Source: Fimenecus sp045602655 (GTDB lineage: Bacteria > Bacillota > Clostridia > Oscillospirales > Acutalibacteraceae). From it: a stretch of DNA of 14,051 nt. The position numbers and the translations under genes are program-made. The DNA lies in assembly GCA_045602655.1 (NCBI GenBank), contig JAZSBY010000073.1, positions 1-14,051 of the forward strand. Direction: 5' to 3'. Within the stretch, counting starts at the first letter, position 1. Every line of letters starts with the position of its first letter. This document shows, one piece after another, positions 6,738-14,033 of this stretch. The notes under the pieces are model-generated. The model was not told the DNA's origin. It worked only from the letters and a program-made list of their open reading frames with translations, and made no database searches.

Positions 6738-8792
6738 ATGAGAATTGCTTTGGCAGGTAATCCAAACAGTGGTAAAACCACTATGTACAACGCTTTAACC
6801 GGTAAGAATGAAAAAGTCGGCAACTGGGCAGGTGTTACTGTTGACAAGAAAGAGAGTCCCATAAAGAAAAGTCTTTATAATGGTGAAGATGAGCTTATTG
6901 CAGTTGACCTTCCCGGTGCGTATTCAATGTCACCATTCACATCTGAGGAGAACGTAACAAGTGATTATGTAAAAAATCAGAATCCGGATGTAATCATCAA
7001 TATTGTCGATGCGACTAATCTCAGTCGTAGCCTTTTCTTCACAACACAACTCCTTGAACTTGGTGTTCCTGTTGTTGTGGCACTTAATAAGAGCGACATT
7101 AACGAGAAAAAAGAAACAGAAATAGATACTGAAGCATTGAGTAAAGCACTTAACTGTCCTGTTGTTGAAACTGTTTCAACTTCTGCTGAAGGTCTTAAGG
7201 AAGTAGTTGCTCAAGCAGTTGCTCATAGTGGCAAAGGTCAAAAAGCACCTTATGTTCAAGGGAACATAGATTTGACAGATAAGAAAAGTGTTTCTGATGC
7301 TGATAAAAAACGCTTTCAATTTGTAAATGAAATTGTAAGAATGGTTGAAACAAGAAAAGTATATACAAAGGATAGAAATTTTCAGGATAAAATTGATGAT
7401 GTTCTTACAAACAAATGGTTCGGTCTTCCTATTTTTGCAGTCGTTATGTTTCTTGTTTTCTGGATTTCACAGGCAGGACCCGGTGTGTGGATTGCCGAAG
7501 GCTATGAAATGAAAAACGGAACAGTAATTCCCGGTCTTGTAACACTTCTTGAAGGTGTTCAAGGATGGATTGCAGGCTTTTTTGAAAATGCAAATCCATT
7601 GCTTTCAGCACTTTTGGTTGATGGTGTAATCGGCGGTGTTATCGCAGTTGTTGGCTTTTTACCACTTGTTATGGTAATGTATTTTCTGATAGCACTTCTT
7701 GAGGATTGCGGATATATGGCTCGTGCATCGGTAGTTCTTGACCCTATTTTCAAAAAAGTAGGTCTTAGCGGTAAGTCAATCATTCCGTTTGTAATTGGTA
7801 CAGGCTGTGCAATTCCCGGTGTTATGGCTTGTCGCACAATCCGTGATGAGCGTGAACGCAGAGCAACAGCAATGTTGGCACCATTTATGCCTTGCGGTGC
7901 AAAGCTTCCTGTTATTGCACTTTTTGCAGGTGCATTCTTTGAAGATGCTTCATGGGTTGGACCTCTTATGTATTTTGTAGGTATCCTTATTATCTTCTTC
8001 GGTGCACTTCTCGTAAATAAAATTACAGGCAACAAGGCAAAAAAATCATTTTTTATTATTGAACTTCCTGAATACAAAGTGCCATCACTTAAAAGAGCAT
8101 TTCTTTCAATGTGTCAGCGTGGTTGGTCCTATGTTGTTAAGGCTGCAACAATTATTCTTCTTTGTAATACCATAGTACAGATTATGCAGACATTCACATG
8201 GAGCTTTACAGTGGCAGAATCAGCTGACCAGTCAATCCTCGCTTCAATTGCAGGACCTTTTGCATACATACTTGTTCCTGTTGTCGGCGTACTTTCGTGG
8301 CAACTAGCAGCTGCAGCGGTTACAGGATTTATTGCCAAGGAAAATGTTGTTGGTACATTGGCAGTTTGCTTTGTAGGACTTGAAAACCTTATTGACACAG
8401 AGGAATTAGCACTTATGGAAGGTGCAGGTTCAGAGGTTGCAGGCACAATGGCAATTACAAAGGTTGCGGCACTGGCATACCTTATGTTCAACCTTTATAC
8501 TCCTCCTTGCTTCGCAGCAATCGGTGCTATGCGTTCAGAAATGAAGAGCGGAAAATGGCTTTGGGCAGGTATCGGTCTTCAGCTTGGTACAGGCTTTACA
8601 GTAGGATATCTTGTATATCAGATTGGTACGCTTATCACAACAAAATCATTTGGTGCAGGCTTTGTGCCGGGTCTTATGGCAGTTGCAATATTTGTAGTAA
8701 TACTTACGATGTTGTGTATCAATGGCGAGAAAAAAGCTAAAAAGGCACAAGCTGAAAGGGCAAAGAAAAAGGCAATGGCAAAGGCAAAATAA
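6738..8792 (+). CDS. feoB: Fe(II) transporter, GTP-binding membrane protein FeoB
   Basis: FeoB imports ferrous iron across the cytoplasmic membrane, with an N-terminal G domain fused to a polytopic membrane domain. G motifs are complete: G1 GNPNSGKT (7-14), the switch I threonine in AGVTV (34), G3 DLPG (57-60), G4 NKSD (117-120) and G5 STSA (147-150). A helical segment follows to about 225, then roughly eight membrane spans from 228 to 660. They include the conserved LEDCGYMARA segment and the Cys-bearing GTGCAIPG and MPCGAKLPV motifs of the FeoB pore. At 684 residues it is somewhat shorter than the 773-residue E. coli protein, which is common for clostridial FeoB. The tail (about 664-684) is rich in Lys and Ala. 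AAAGGAG stands 7 bases before the ATG. Confidence 0.97.
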   Translation: MRIALAGNPNSGKTTMYNALTGKNEKVGNWAGVTVDKKESPIKKSLYNGEDELIAVDLPGAYSMSPFTSEENVTSDYVKNQNPDVIINIVDATNLSRSLFFTTQLLELGVPVVVALNKSDINEKKETEIDTEALSKALNCPVVETVSTSAEGLKEVVAQAVAHSGKGQKAPYVQGNIDLTDKKSVSDADKKRFQFVNEIVRMVETRKVYTKDRNFQDKIDDVLTNKWFGLPIFAVVMFLVFWISQAGPGVWIAEGYEMKNGTVIPGLVTLLEGVQGWIAGFFENANPLLSALLVDGVIGGVIAVVGFLPLVMVMYFLIALLEDCGYMARASVVLDPIFKKVGLSGKSIIPFVIGTGCAIPGVMACRTIRDERERRATAMLAPFMPCGAKLPVIALFAGAFFEDASWVGPLMYFVGILIIFFGALLVNKITGNKAKKSFFIIELPEYKVPSLKRAFLSMCQRGWSYVVKAATIILLCNTIVQIMQTFTWSFTVAESADQSILASIAGPFAYILVPVVGVLSWQLAAAAVTGFIAKENVVGTLAVCFVGLENLIDTEELALMEGAGSEVAGTMAITKVAALAYLMFNLYTPPCFAAIGAMRSEMKSGKWLWAGIGLQLGTGFTVGYLVYQIGTLITTKSFGAGFVPGLMAVAIFVVILTMLCINGEKKAKKAQAERAKKKAMAKAK

Positions 8793-8804
8793 ATAGGTAA
8801 TATT

Positions 8805-8972
8805 ATGGAAAATTTTTTAATAATCGCAGTTGTTGTACTGGTAATCGGATGTGCCACAGCATATATTGTAAGGGCAAAGAAAAAGGGTGTTAAATGTGTT
8901 GGCTGTCCCTATGCAGAAACCTGTGGGAAGGGAACAGAAAATTGCTCGTGCAACTGTAATTCTGATAAATAA
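8805..8972 (+). CDS. FeoB-associated Cys-rich membrane protein, 55 aa
   Basis: Third gene of the feo operon, starting 12 bases after the feoB stop with AGG 7 bases before its ATG. Residues 3-22 form one membrane helix (FLIIAVVVLVIGCATAYIV), followed by a basic KKK stretch that should stay in the cytoplasm. The tail has six cysteines in the pattern CxxC-x6-C, then CxCxC (residues 31, 34, 40, 47, 49, 51). This matches the FeoB-associated Cys-rich family found beside feoB in Clostridia and Bacteroidetes. In those genomes it may take the place of FeoC or deliver or sense Fe(II); its exact role is not established. The cysteine set suggests iron or Fe-S binding. The operon terminator follows at once. 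Confidence 0.88.
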   Translation: MENFLIIAVVVLVIGCATAYIVRAKKKGVKCVGCPYAETCGKGTENCSCNCNSDK

Positions 8973-8976
8973 AAAT

Positions 8977-9009
8977 AAATGGCAAGGTTTTTAAAATCTT
9001 GCCATTTTT
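8977..9009. terminator. Terminator of the feo operon, probably bidirectional
   Basis: AAATGGCAAG (8977-8986) pairs perfectly with CTTGCCATTT (8998-9007), followed by T on the plus strand. On the minus strand the stem is followed by a T-rich stretch, so it can also end the convergent gene at 9071-10162. Confidence 0.9.
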
Positions 9010-9070
9010 CTATAGTAGTCAAACTGAGTTATAAAATCTTTTTACCCATTATTGTCAGAACTGAATATAC

Positions 9071-10162
9071 CTAATCTGTAATGCTGTCAATATCCATTTC
9101 CCAGACATCTTTGTTAATCTCTTTTGCATCGGAATAGGTTTTTGCACCCGATTCAAAAATAACATAAAGCTTTCCGCCGTGATAATCCATACCTTCCATT
9201 AAAGTAGGCATTTTAAAACGAGTAATTCTGTTCTTCTTCTTTGCAATATATAAAGGCACATCTTCACCAAAAACAGAAACAGTTTCCTTGTCCCATTCTG
9301 TGTATGACTCAAAAACATACATTCTTGAATCGTTTTTTCTGCCATAGGATGTGCTGAAAACTACCTCACCATCCACGGTAATTGACATACCCTGAACCTT
9401 GTCAGGAATTGAAAGTATTACATCGGGAGCCTTTGTTTCTTTTGCAGAGTAGTCAACATTTAACGGTAAATCATATCCGCAGGACCAAGCGTGATTTGAA
9501 CCCTTGTGGTGTTCTTTGTTTACTTTGTTGCTGTCTTTATCATTGTTGTAAAATTCAGAAACCCAGAGTTTTTCACCGTCACAGTAAAGAACAGACCCTT
9601 TAACCGGAACTGAAAAATACCCGTCATATTTTATCTTTGAGCCACTTTCGCTTAAAAACATATCAGTTGTAAAATGATAGACCTTTCCGCTTGAGGAAGC
9701 ACTTCCGCCTGACGAAACCCATATATCATTACCGTTGGATGCAATTCCGCCTGCGTGACCTGTAAATTTGTCAATGATAAACATTTTACTTTCTTTTGTG
9801 TCGGGATTTACAAGGTAAATTCTTGAATATTGGCTGTTTCCGTCAGCATCATCGGGCATATAACCGCTGATTGCAAACACACCCAAGGCATCAACGTAAC
9901 AAATGCCTTGTGGAATAAAACCGTCATCCAGTCCTGGCACTTCAAAAGGCTTTTCAGTAAAATCTTCAACATCAACTTTCTTGTCGCCACCTAAAAAACC
10001 TAAAATAGAATCAAAAAAGTTCTTAATAGAGTAGAAAATATCTGTGATTCCGTCAGTTATTGTCATTGGTGCAACTGTTTTTACTTCGTTTGCAGAGGCA
10101 GATAGGGGAATAATGCTAAAAGCCATAACCAAAGCAAGTAAAACACTTAAAAATTTTTTCAT
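9071..10162 (-). CDS. Secreted beta-propeller-like protein of unknown function
   Basis: Residues 1-24 form a clear signal peptide (MKKFLSVLLALVMAFS, cleavage near ASA-NE). An amphipathic stretch (DIFYSIKNFFDSILGFLGG, 41-59) follows, then from about residue 75 a chain of beta-strand repeats. Visible are a VPGLDDGFIPQGICYV opening, AISGYMPD (97-104), SRIYLVNPDTKES, the FTGHAGGIAS motif (133-142), GNDIWVSSGG, GEKLWVSEFY and GKLYVIFESG. This spacing of WD/GH-like strands fits a propeller of the kind seen in many secreted Firmicutes proteins whose function is unknown. I see no catalytic signature or cell-wall sorting signal. A GAAGGGATG ribosome site precedes the ATG. It is transcribed away from the GH13 gene from back-to-back promoters, so a shared sugar-related role is possible but unproven. 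Confidence 0.75.
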   Translation of the reverse strand: MKKFLSVLLALVMAFSIIPLSASANEVKTVAPMTITDGITDIFYSIKNFFDSILGFLGGDKKVDVEDFTEKPFEVPGLDDGFIPQGICYVDALGVFAISGYMPDDADGNSQYSRIYLVNPDTKESKMFIIDKFTGHAGGIASNGNDIWVSSGGSASSSGKVYHFTTDMFLSESGSKIKYDGYFSVPVKGSVLYCDGEKLWVSEFYNNDKDSNKVNKEHHKGSNHAWSCGYDLPLNVDYSAKETKAPDVILSIPDKVQGMSITVDGEVVFSTSYGRKNDSRMYVFESYTEWDKETVSVFGEDVPLYIAKKKNRITRFKMPTLMEGMDYHGGKLYVIFESGAKTYSDAKEINKDVWEMDIDSITD

Positions 10163-10193
10163 AAAATCATCCCTTCAGTATAGGTTTTAGTTT

Positions 10194-10222
10194 AATATAA
10201 CATAAAACACTATAATTTTCAA
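10194..10222 (-). promoter_or_regulatory. Promoter of the secreted propeller-like gene
   Basis: On the minus strand TTGAAA (10217-10222) and TATATT (10194-10199) are 17 bases apart, about 30 bases before the start codon. Confidence 0.75.
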
Positions 10223-10227
10223 TCCTG

Positions 10228-10256
10228 TTGAAATTTATGGAAAGTTGTTATATAAT
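10228..10256 (+). promoter_or_regulatory. Promoter of the GH13 alpha-glucosidase gene
   Basis: TTGAAA (10228-10233), a 17-base spacer and TATAAT (10251-10256). Its -35 and that of the divergent gene form the palindrome TTTCAA-N5-TTGAAA (10217-10233), so polymerases at the two promoters would compete for adjacent DNA. Confidence 0.8.
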
Positions 10257-10289
10257 AATTAAGTTATTTATCTTTGAAAGGAAGATTTT

Positions 10290-12176
10290 ATGAAAATTAC
10301 TCCTGCAAGCACATTGAAAGATGTTTTAAACACTCCTGTTGGTAATGACCTTGTTGAAATGGTTGCATATCATACAGGTATCCCCGGTGCAGTTATCCAT
10401 AATCCTCTTGTGGGTAAAATGAAATTAAAAACTATTCCAAAACTCTTGGGTGATAAACTCCCAATGGAAACAATCCAGCACATGTGCAACCTTTTGAATT
10501 GCACACCTGAAAAAGTTATCACTAAAAATGAAGTTGACCCAAGATGGTGGAAAGAATCCGTTATTTATCAGATTTATCCTCGTTCATTTATGGACTCAAA
10601 TGGCGATGGTATCGGTGATTTACAGGGTATTATCTCAAAACTCGACTATCTTAAGAATTTAGGTGTTGATGTACTTTGGTTAAGTCCGATTTATGATTCA
10701 CCTAATGATGATATGGGTTATGACATCCGTGATTATCGCAAGATTATGACAGAATTCGGAACAATGGACGACTTTGACCAGATGCTCGAAGAAATTCATA
10801 AACGGGGTATGAAACTCGTTATGGACCTTGTTGTCAATCATACATCCGATGAACACGAGTGGTTCCAGAAAGCATTGGCAGGGGACGAGAAATATAAGGA
10901 TTACTACATCTTCCGTAAAGGTAGGGGTGACGGTATTCCACCAAATAACTGGACATCAGTTTTCTCCGGCTCTGCTTGGAATTATTACCCTGAACTTGAT
11001 GAATGGGCAATGCACATTTTCTCATCAAAGCAGATGGACCTTAACTGGGAAAATCCTGATATGAGAAAAGAAATTGCCGAAATGGTTTCTTGGTGGTTAG
11101 AAAAAGGTGTTGACGGCTTTAGAATGGATGTTATCAACCTTATTTCAAAAGTTCCCGGTCTTCCTGACGGTAATCCCCTTGTTGGTGAATTTATCGGTTA
11201 CGGTGGTGAGCATTATTTCTGGGGACCAAGACTTCACGAGTATCTTCACGAGCTTAACGAGAATTCATTCAAGAAATTCCCTGAATCCTTCTGTGTTGGT
11301 GAAACAGGTGGTATCGGTGTTGAAATGGCAAAGTATCTTGTTGATGATTCCCGTGAAGAAATCAGAGAAACATTCCTTTTTGACCAACTTGAAACTCCGG
11401 GTAAGCAGAGATGGGATGATTACAAATATAACCTTAAATACTTAAAGGAAATGTTTACAAAATATCAGCTTTCTCTTTATGGCTCATCATGGCCAACACT
11501 CGTTATTGAAAACCACGATAATCCACGAATGGTATCAAAGGTTAACCCTGACCCTAAATTCAGAAAACCGCTTTCAAAACTTATTGGTGCAATGCTTTTA
11601 ACAGGTCGTGCAACTCCATATATCTTCCAAGGTGAAGAACTTGGTATGATGAACTGTGCGTTTAAAGATATGAGCGAAATGCGTGATGTTGAGTCAATCA
11701 ATAAATATGCGGAACTCGTTGAAAAGGGCAAAACACCTGAAGAAGCGTGGGCTGTAATTATGGCAGGTAGCCGTGACCATTCAAGAACTCCTGTTTGTTG
11801 GGACGATAGCGAAAACGCAGGTTTCACAACAGGCACACCTTGGATTCGTGTGAATGGTGATTATAAAGAATGTAATGTTAAGGCTCAACTTGAAGATAAA
11901 ACAAGTCCATTCAATTACTATAAAGCACTTATGGCACTTCGTAAGGAAAATAAGGCAACTCTTGTTTATGGTGATTTTAAACCACTTAAAACAAATGATA
12001 AAACATTCTGTCTTTACAGAGAAAGTGCAGAGGGTAAGTTCTATATTGAGATGAACCTTACAGAAAACATTGTCACTCGTCCAAGACTGGCAGAAGGTGA
12101 GTGTGTACTTTCAAACTATCCTGCACAGGCTGACAAACTCCGTGCATACGAAGTGAACATTTACAAAGTTAAATAG
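10290..12176 (+). CDS. GH13 alpha-glucosidase, oligo-1,6-glucosidase type, with an N-terminal extension
   Basis: Cytoplasmic enzyme (no signal peptide) expected to release glucose from isomaltose-type or related alpha-glucosides. The GH13 barrel begins at WWKESVIYQIYPRSF (86-100), with DSNGDGIGDL (102-111) and region I DLVVNHTSDEH (179-189). The nucleophile is D280 in GFRMDV, the acid/base E338 in CVGETG and the transition-state Asp D410 in IENHD. Valine 281 directly after the nucleophile is the residue linked to alpha-1,6 preference in this subfamily (GH13_31); maltases usually have Ala or Thr there. Related enzymes have about 555 residues and start at the WWK motif. This one has 628, because residues 1-85 form an added helical domain. 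AAAGGAAG precedes the ATG. Dextran glucosidase or trehalose-6-phosphate hydrolase are alternatives; no PTS gene is nearby to favour the latter. Confidence 0.9.
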   Translation: MKITPASTLKDVLNTPVGNDLVEMVAYHTGIPGAVIHNPLVGKMKLKTIPKLLGDKLPMETIQHMCNLLNCTPEKVITKNEVDPRWWKESVIYQIYPRSFMDSNGDGIGDLQGIISKLDYLKNLGVDVLWLSPIYDSPNDDMGYDIRDYRKIMTEFGTMDDFDQMLEEIHKRGMKLVMDLVVNHTSDEHEWFQKALAGDEKYKDYYIFRKGRGDGIPPNNWTSVFSGSAWNYYPELDEWAMHIFSSKQMDLNWENPDMRKEIAEMVSWWLEKGVDGFRMDVINLISKVPGLPDGNPLVGEFIGYGGEHYFWGPRLHEYLHELNENSFKKFPESFCVGETGGIGVEMAKYLVDDSREEIRETFLFDQLETPGKQRWDDYKYNLKYLKEMFTKYQLSLYGSSWPTLVIENHDNPRMVSKVNPDPKFRKPLSKLIGAMLLTGRATPYIFQGEELGMMNCAFKDMSEMRDVESINKYAELVEKGKTPEEAWAVIMAGSRDHSRTPVCWDDSENAGFTTGTPWIRVNGDYKECNVKAQLEDKTSPFNYYKALMALRKENKATLVYGDFKPLKTNDKTFCLYRESAEGKFYIEMNLTENIVTRPRLAEGECVLSNYPAQADKLRAYEVNIYKVK

Positions 12177-12187
12177 TATAATGGTAG

Positions 12188-12214
12188 GGCGGAGTCTTGA
12201 CTGACTCCGCCTTT
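12188..12214 (+). terminator. Terminator of the GH13 gene
   Basis: GGCGGAGTC (12188-12196) pairs perfectly with GACTCCGCC (12203-12211) over a 6-base loop, followed by TTTGCTT. It lies 12 bases after the stop. Confidence 0.85.
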
Positions 12215-12220
12215 GCTTAT

Positions 12221-12260
12221 AAAAAGAAAAAGCTCAAGTCCCTTAGGACCTGAGCTTTTT
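12221..12260 (-). terminator. Strong minus-strand terminator at the end of the structured region
   Basis: AAAAAGCTCA (12227-12236) pairs with TGAGCTTTTT (12251-12260), and GTCC (12238-12241) with GGAC (12246-12249). The one odd pair between them (12237/12250) is A-C on the plus strand but a U-G wobble on the minus strand. Minus-strand RNA also gains the tail TTTTTCTTTTT. Both points say it ends a minus-strand transcript. It could also stop plus-strand readthrough. Confidence 0.75.
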
Positions 12261-12370
12261 GGTGCGGGTTGACAACCCATATCCGAACCAACATTTTGCT
12301 ATTTATACATTGCCTTAAGGGCGCACTTACTCACCACCGTAAAGGCGATGCAGTGCACTATCCGAGGTTT
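12261..12370 (-). other. Structured non-coding stretch, candidate small RNA or structured 3' UTR on the minus strand
   Basis: No convincing reading frame, yet it contains clear secondary structure. GCACT (12323-12327) pairs with AGTGC (12352-12356). Inside it, CACCACC (12332-12338) faces GGCGATG (12344-12350) across a 5-base loop: seven pairs with two G-U wobbles if read on the minus strand, but two mismatches on the plus strand. Near the end GGGTT-GAC-AACCC (12267-12279) is a perfect short hairpin, and CCTTAAGG (12313-12320) is a palindrome. A strong minus-strand terminator follows. I see no obvious promoter of its own, so it may be a processed 3' end of the gene upstream. I could not match it to 6S, SRP, tmRNA, RNase P or a known riboswitch. 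Confidence 0.4.
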
Positions 12371-12371
12371 C

Positions 12372-12405
12372 AAAAGCAAACTGCCCTCACAATAGAGAGC
12401 AGTTT
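12372..12405 (-). terminator. Hairpin terminator of the SUKH-domain gene
   Basis: AAACTGC (12378-12384) pairs with GCAGTTT (12399-12405), and CTC with GAG inside it. On the minus strand it is followed by GCTTTTG, a short T run. It lies 16 bases past the stop at 12421. The weak tail would allow some readthrough into the structured stretch. Confidence 0.65.
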
Positions 12406-12420
12406 ATAACTAACTGTAAG

Positions 12421-13791
12421 TTATTCAGCATCATTGATTGCTTCGACAAAAAATTTAGCAATATTTTGCCACTCACTTATAGCTTCGGGAGCTTCATGGC
12501 TGAAACGAATTACCTTTTCGTCTTTAGCCAGTAACACAAAATCTCCGTCTGCACAGGTTGCAATAACTATACCTTCAGGCTTTTCTTCAAGTAATTCTTC
12601 TTTTTCCAAGCCTTCGAAAAATTCAGTAGTTGTTTTTAATGAATCGGAATAAGACAAAAAAGTGTATTCATCAGAAAGCAGACCACCATCACTGACTAAA
12701 TAGTAAGGCAGTATGCTACTGTATAGAGGGTCTATTATTGATTCAGCAATCTTTTTGGTAATTCTTTTGTTAAAATCCTCTTTGCGCTCAGTTTTTGTTT
12801 TTCGTAAAAATTTAAGAGCTTCTTTTTCTTTTACAATGTATTCTGGTCTGCCCTTTGCTTTCAACTTTTCATATTCTTTAAAAATCTTTTCCATATACTC
12901 CATTAACGGTCTCGGAGCCTCGTCTGTTTCGTCAAGCTCATATCCGTTGAGACACTTACCTACGATACAAGCAGGAGTGAGGTTTGCCCATGAAAGAGCT
13001 TTTTCTTTTATGAGCATTTCTGCAGTGTCCTTATGTATTAGTACTGTATATCTTCCGCAAAAATCATATGTAGAAGAACAGTAAACATAAGCTATACCAC
13101 CTGAAGGCATATCCTCTTTAAGATAGCAGTCCTGAAGTCCGATACGCTGCAAATCATAAAAAATCGAAGCTATTTTCGGTAAGTATCCGCCGAGAGACTG
13201 AATTTTTGCCTTTTGCTTTTTATCTATATATCTGTCATATGCAATACGAGGAATCTTTTTATGTGGAAAGAGATAAAAATACTGTTCGGCTTCATATCTG
13301 CCCTTATCCTGCACCCAGCAGAAATCAACATCAGTAATTCCGTTTTCAATGCATACTTTTCTGAAACGGTCAGGTACGCAGATATTATGACAATCCTTTG
13401 GTGCAACATTTATTTCATGAAAAGCACTTATTACTTCAAGATATATCTTTTTTCCTATTTCCGTTTCTACAGGAAAAACGTCGATTACGGTATTATCCTT
13501 GAAATCTTCAGTTTTGAGTTCATACCAATCACTTTCAAAATCGGTATATCTTCTCTCATACCAACCACGGGCGCGCCAACCCTGTTCTTTGCAGAAAGCC
13601 TCTATTTTATCAAGCACCTCATCTGCATCAGATTCATCCATATCGAGCTCGCTCCACCCGACACAGTCACACTTTTTGCCGAGAGAATGAACGAAATCTA
13701 TATTTTCCTGATATTTCTCGTCGCCGAATCTGTGATTCTTCTTATCAAGTATCCAAGTTAAATGCTCTTTATAATTCATAATATCACTCAT
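12421..13791 (-). CDS. Uncharacterised 456-aa protein with a C-terminal SMI1/KNR4 (SUKH)-like domain
   Basis: Soluble cytoplasmic protein without a signal peptide or membrane span. Residues 361-453 resemble the SUKH (SMI1/KNR4) fold: LPYYLVSDGGLLSDEYTFLSY opening, a PEGIVIATCADGDFVLLAKDEKV strand pair (405-427), then a VIRFSHE strand and a closing helix EWQNIAKFFVEAI. SUKH proteins often act as immunity proteins against secreted toxins, but also occur in general contexts. Residues 1-330 are unfamiliar. They include an acidic stretch (SELDMDESDADE), a WRARGWYERRYTDFESDWYEL segment and many cysteines without a clear metal motif. Residues 300-350 form a Lys/Glu-rich helix that may act as a linker. 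The first ATG at 13791 is about a dozen bases from the predicted transcription start and has a poor ribosome site; an ATG four codons on is possible. No toxin gene lies in this window. Confidence 0.65.
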   Translation of the reverse strand: MSDIMNYKEHLTWILDKKNHRFGDEKYQENIDFVHSLGKKCDCVGWSELDMDESDADEVLDKIEAFCKEQGWRARGWYERRYTDFESDWYELKTEDFKDNTVIDVFPVETEIGKKIYLEVISAFHEINVAPKDCHNICVPDRFRKVCIENGITDVDFCWVQDKGRYEAEQYFYLFPHKKIPRIAYDRYIDKKQKAKIQSLGGYLPKIASIFYDLQRIGLQDCYLKEDMPSGGIAYVYCSSTYDFCGRYTVLIHKDTAEMLIKEKALSWANLTPACIVGKCLNGYELDETDEAPRPLMEYMEKIFKEYEKLKAKGRPEYIVKEKEALKFLRKTKTERKEDFNKRITKKIAESIIDPLYSSILPYYLVSDGGLLSDEYTFLSYSDSLKTTTEFFEGLEKEELLEEKPEGIVIATCADGDFVLLAKDEKVIRFSHEAPEAISEWQNIAKFFVEAINDAE

Positions 13792-13809
13792 TTCAATTGA
13801 TATTATTTA

Positions 13810-13839
13810 ATTATACCACAATCAAAGCAACAAAAACAA
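13810..13839 (-). promoter_or_regulatory. Probable promoter of the SUKH-domain gene
   Basis: On the minus strand TATAAT (13810-13815) has TTGTTT (13834-13839) 18 bases upstream. Transcription would start near 13803, leaving a very short leader before the ATG at 13791. Confidence 0.55.
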
Positions 13840-13852
13840 TCATATAATAACA

Positions 13853-13887
13853 AAAAATCCGAACCTCTTAATTTGGTTCGGATTTTT
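13853..13887. terminator. Terminator after tRNA-Leu, symmetrical
   Basis: AAAAATCCGAACC (13853-13865) is the exact reverse complement of 13875-13887, with a 9-base loop. On the minus strand it lies just past the tRNA 3' end and ends in a run of T. Confidence 0.92.
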
Positions 13888-13893
13888 CTGGTT

Positions 13894-13980
13894 TGGTGCT
13901 GGTGACCGGACTTGAACCGGTACGGTATTGCTACCGAGGGATTTTAAGTCCCTTGCGTCTGCCGATTTCGCCACACCAGC
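13894..13980 (-). tRNA. tRNA-Leu (UAA)
   Basis: Minus-strand class II tRNA of 87 bases with encoded CCA. The acceptor stem is GCTGGTG against CACCAGC, followed by A73. The anticodon arm is AGGGA-CTTAAAA-TCCCT (anticodon TAA). The long variable arm is CGGTA-GCAA-TACCG, and the T arm ACCGG-TTCAAGT-CCGGT pairs fully. It has its own promoter upstream and a terminator downstream. Confidence 0.96.
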
Positions 13981-14004
13981 ATAACTGTTTTTCACAGCCT
14001 AATT

Positions 14005-14033
14005 ATTATATCTTATGAAAATTAAAATGTCAA
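14005..14033 (-). promoter_or_regulatory. Consensus promoter of tRNA-Leu
   Basis: On the minus strand TTGACA (14028-14033), a 17-base spacer and TATAAT (14005-14010) match the consensus exactly, about 25 bases before the tRNA. Confidence 0.92.

Noticed and set aside
7559..8077. 172-residue open frame antisense to feoB.
   Set aside because: It overlaps the conserved membrane domain of feoB and has no ribosome site or promoter; its length is explained by codon bias of the sense gene.
12274..12292. Words CCCATATCCGAAC resemble part of 5S rRNA (CCCATxCCGAAC).
   Set aside because: The rest of the 5S sequence and its stems are absent, and the evidence for structure favours the opposite strand.
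12260..12292. Minus-strand end reading CCCGCACCA after a TTCGGAT loop looks like the 3' end of a tRNA.
   Set aside because: There is no matching acceptor 5' strand, no anticodon arm and the T-loop lacks the conserved A58, so it is not a tRNA; at most a relic, which I cannot support.
13213..13761. 182-residue plus-strand frame opposite the SUKH gene.
   Set aside because: No ribosome site and low-complexity hydrophobic content typical of an antisense shadow; the minus-strand frame has its own promoter and terminator.
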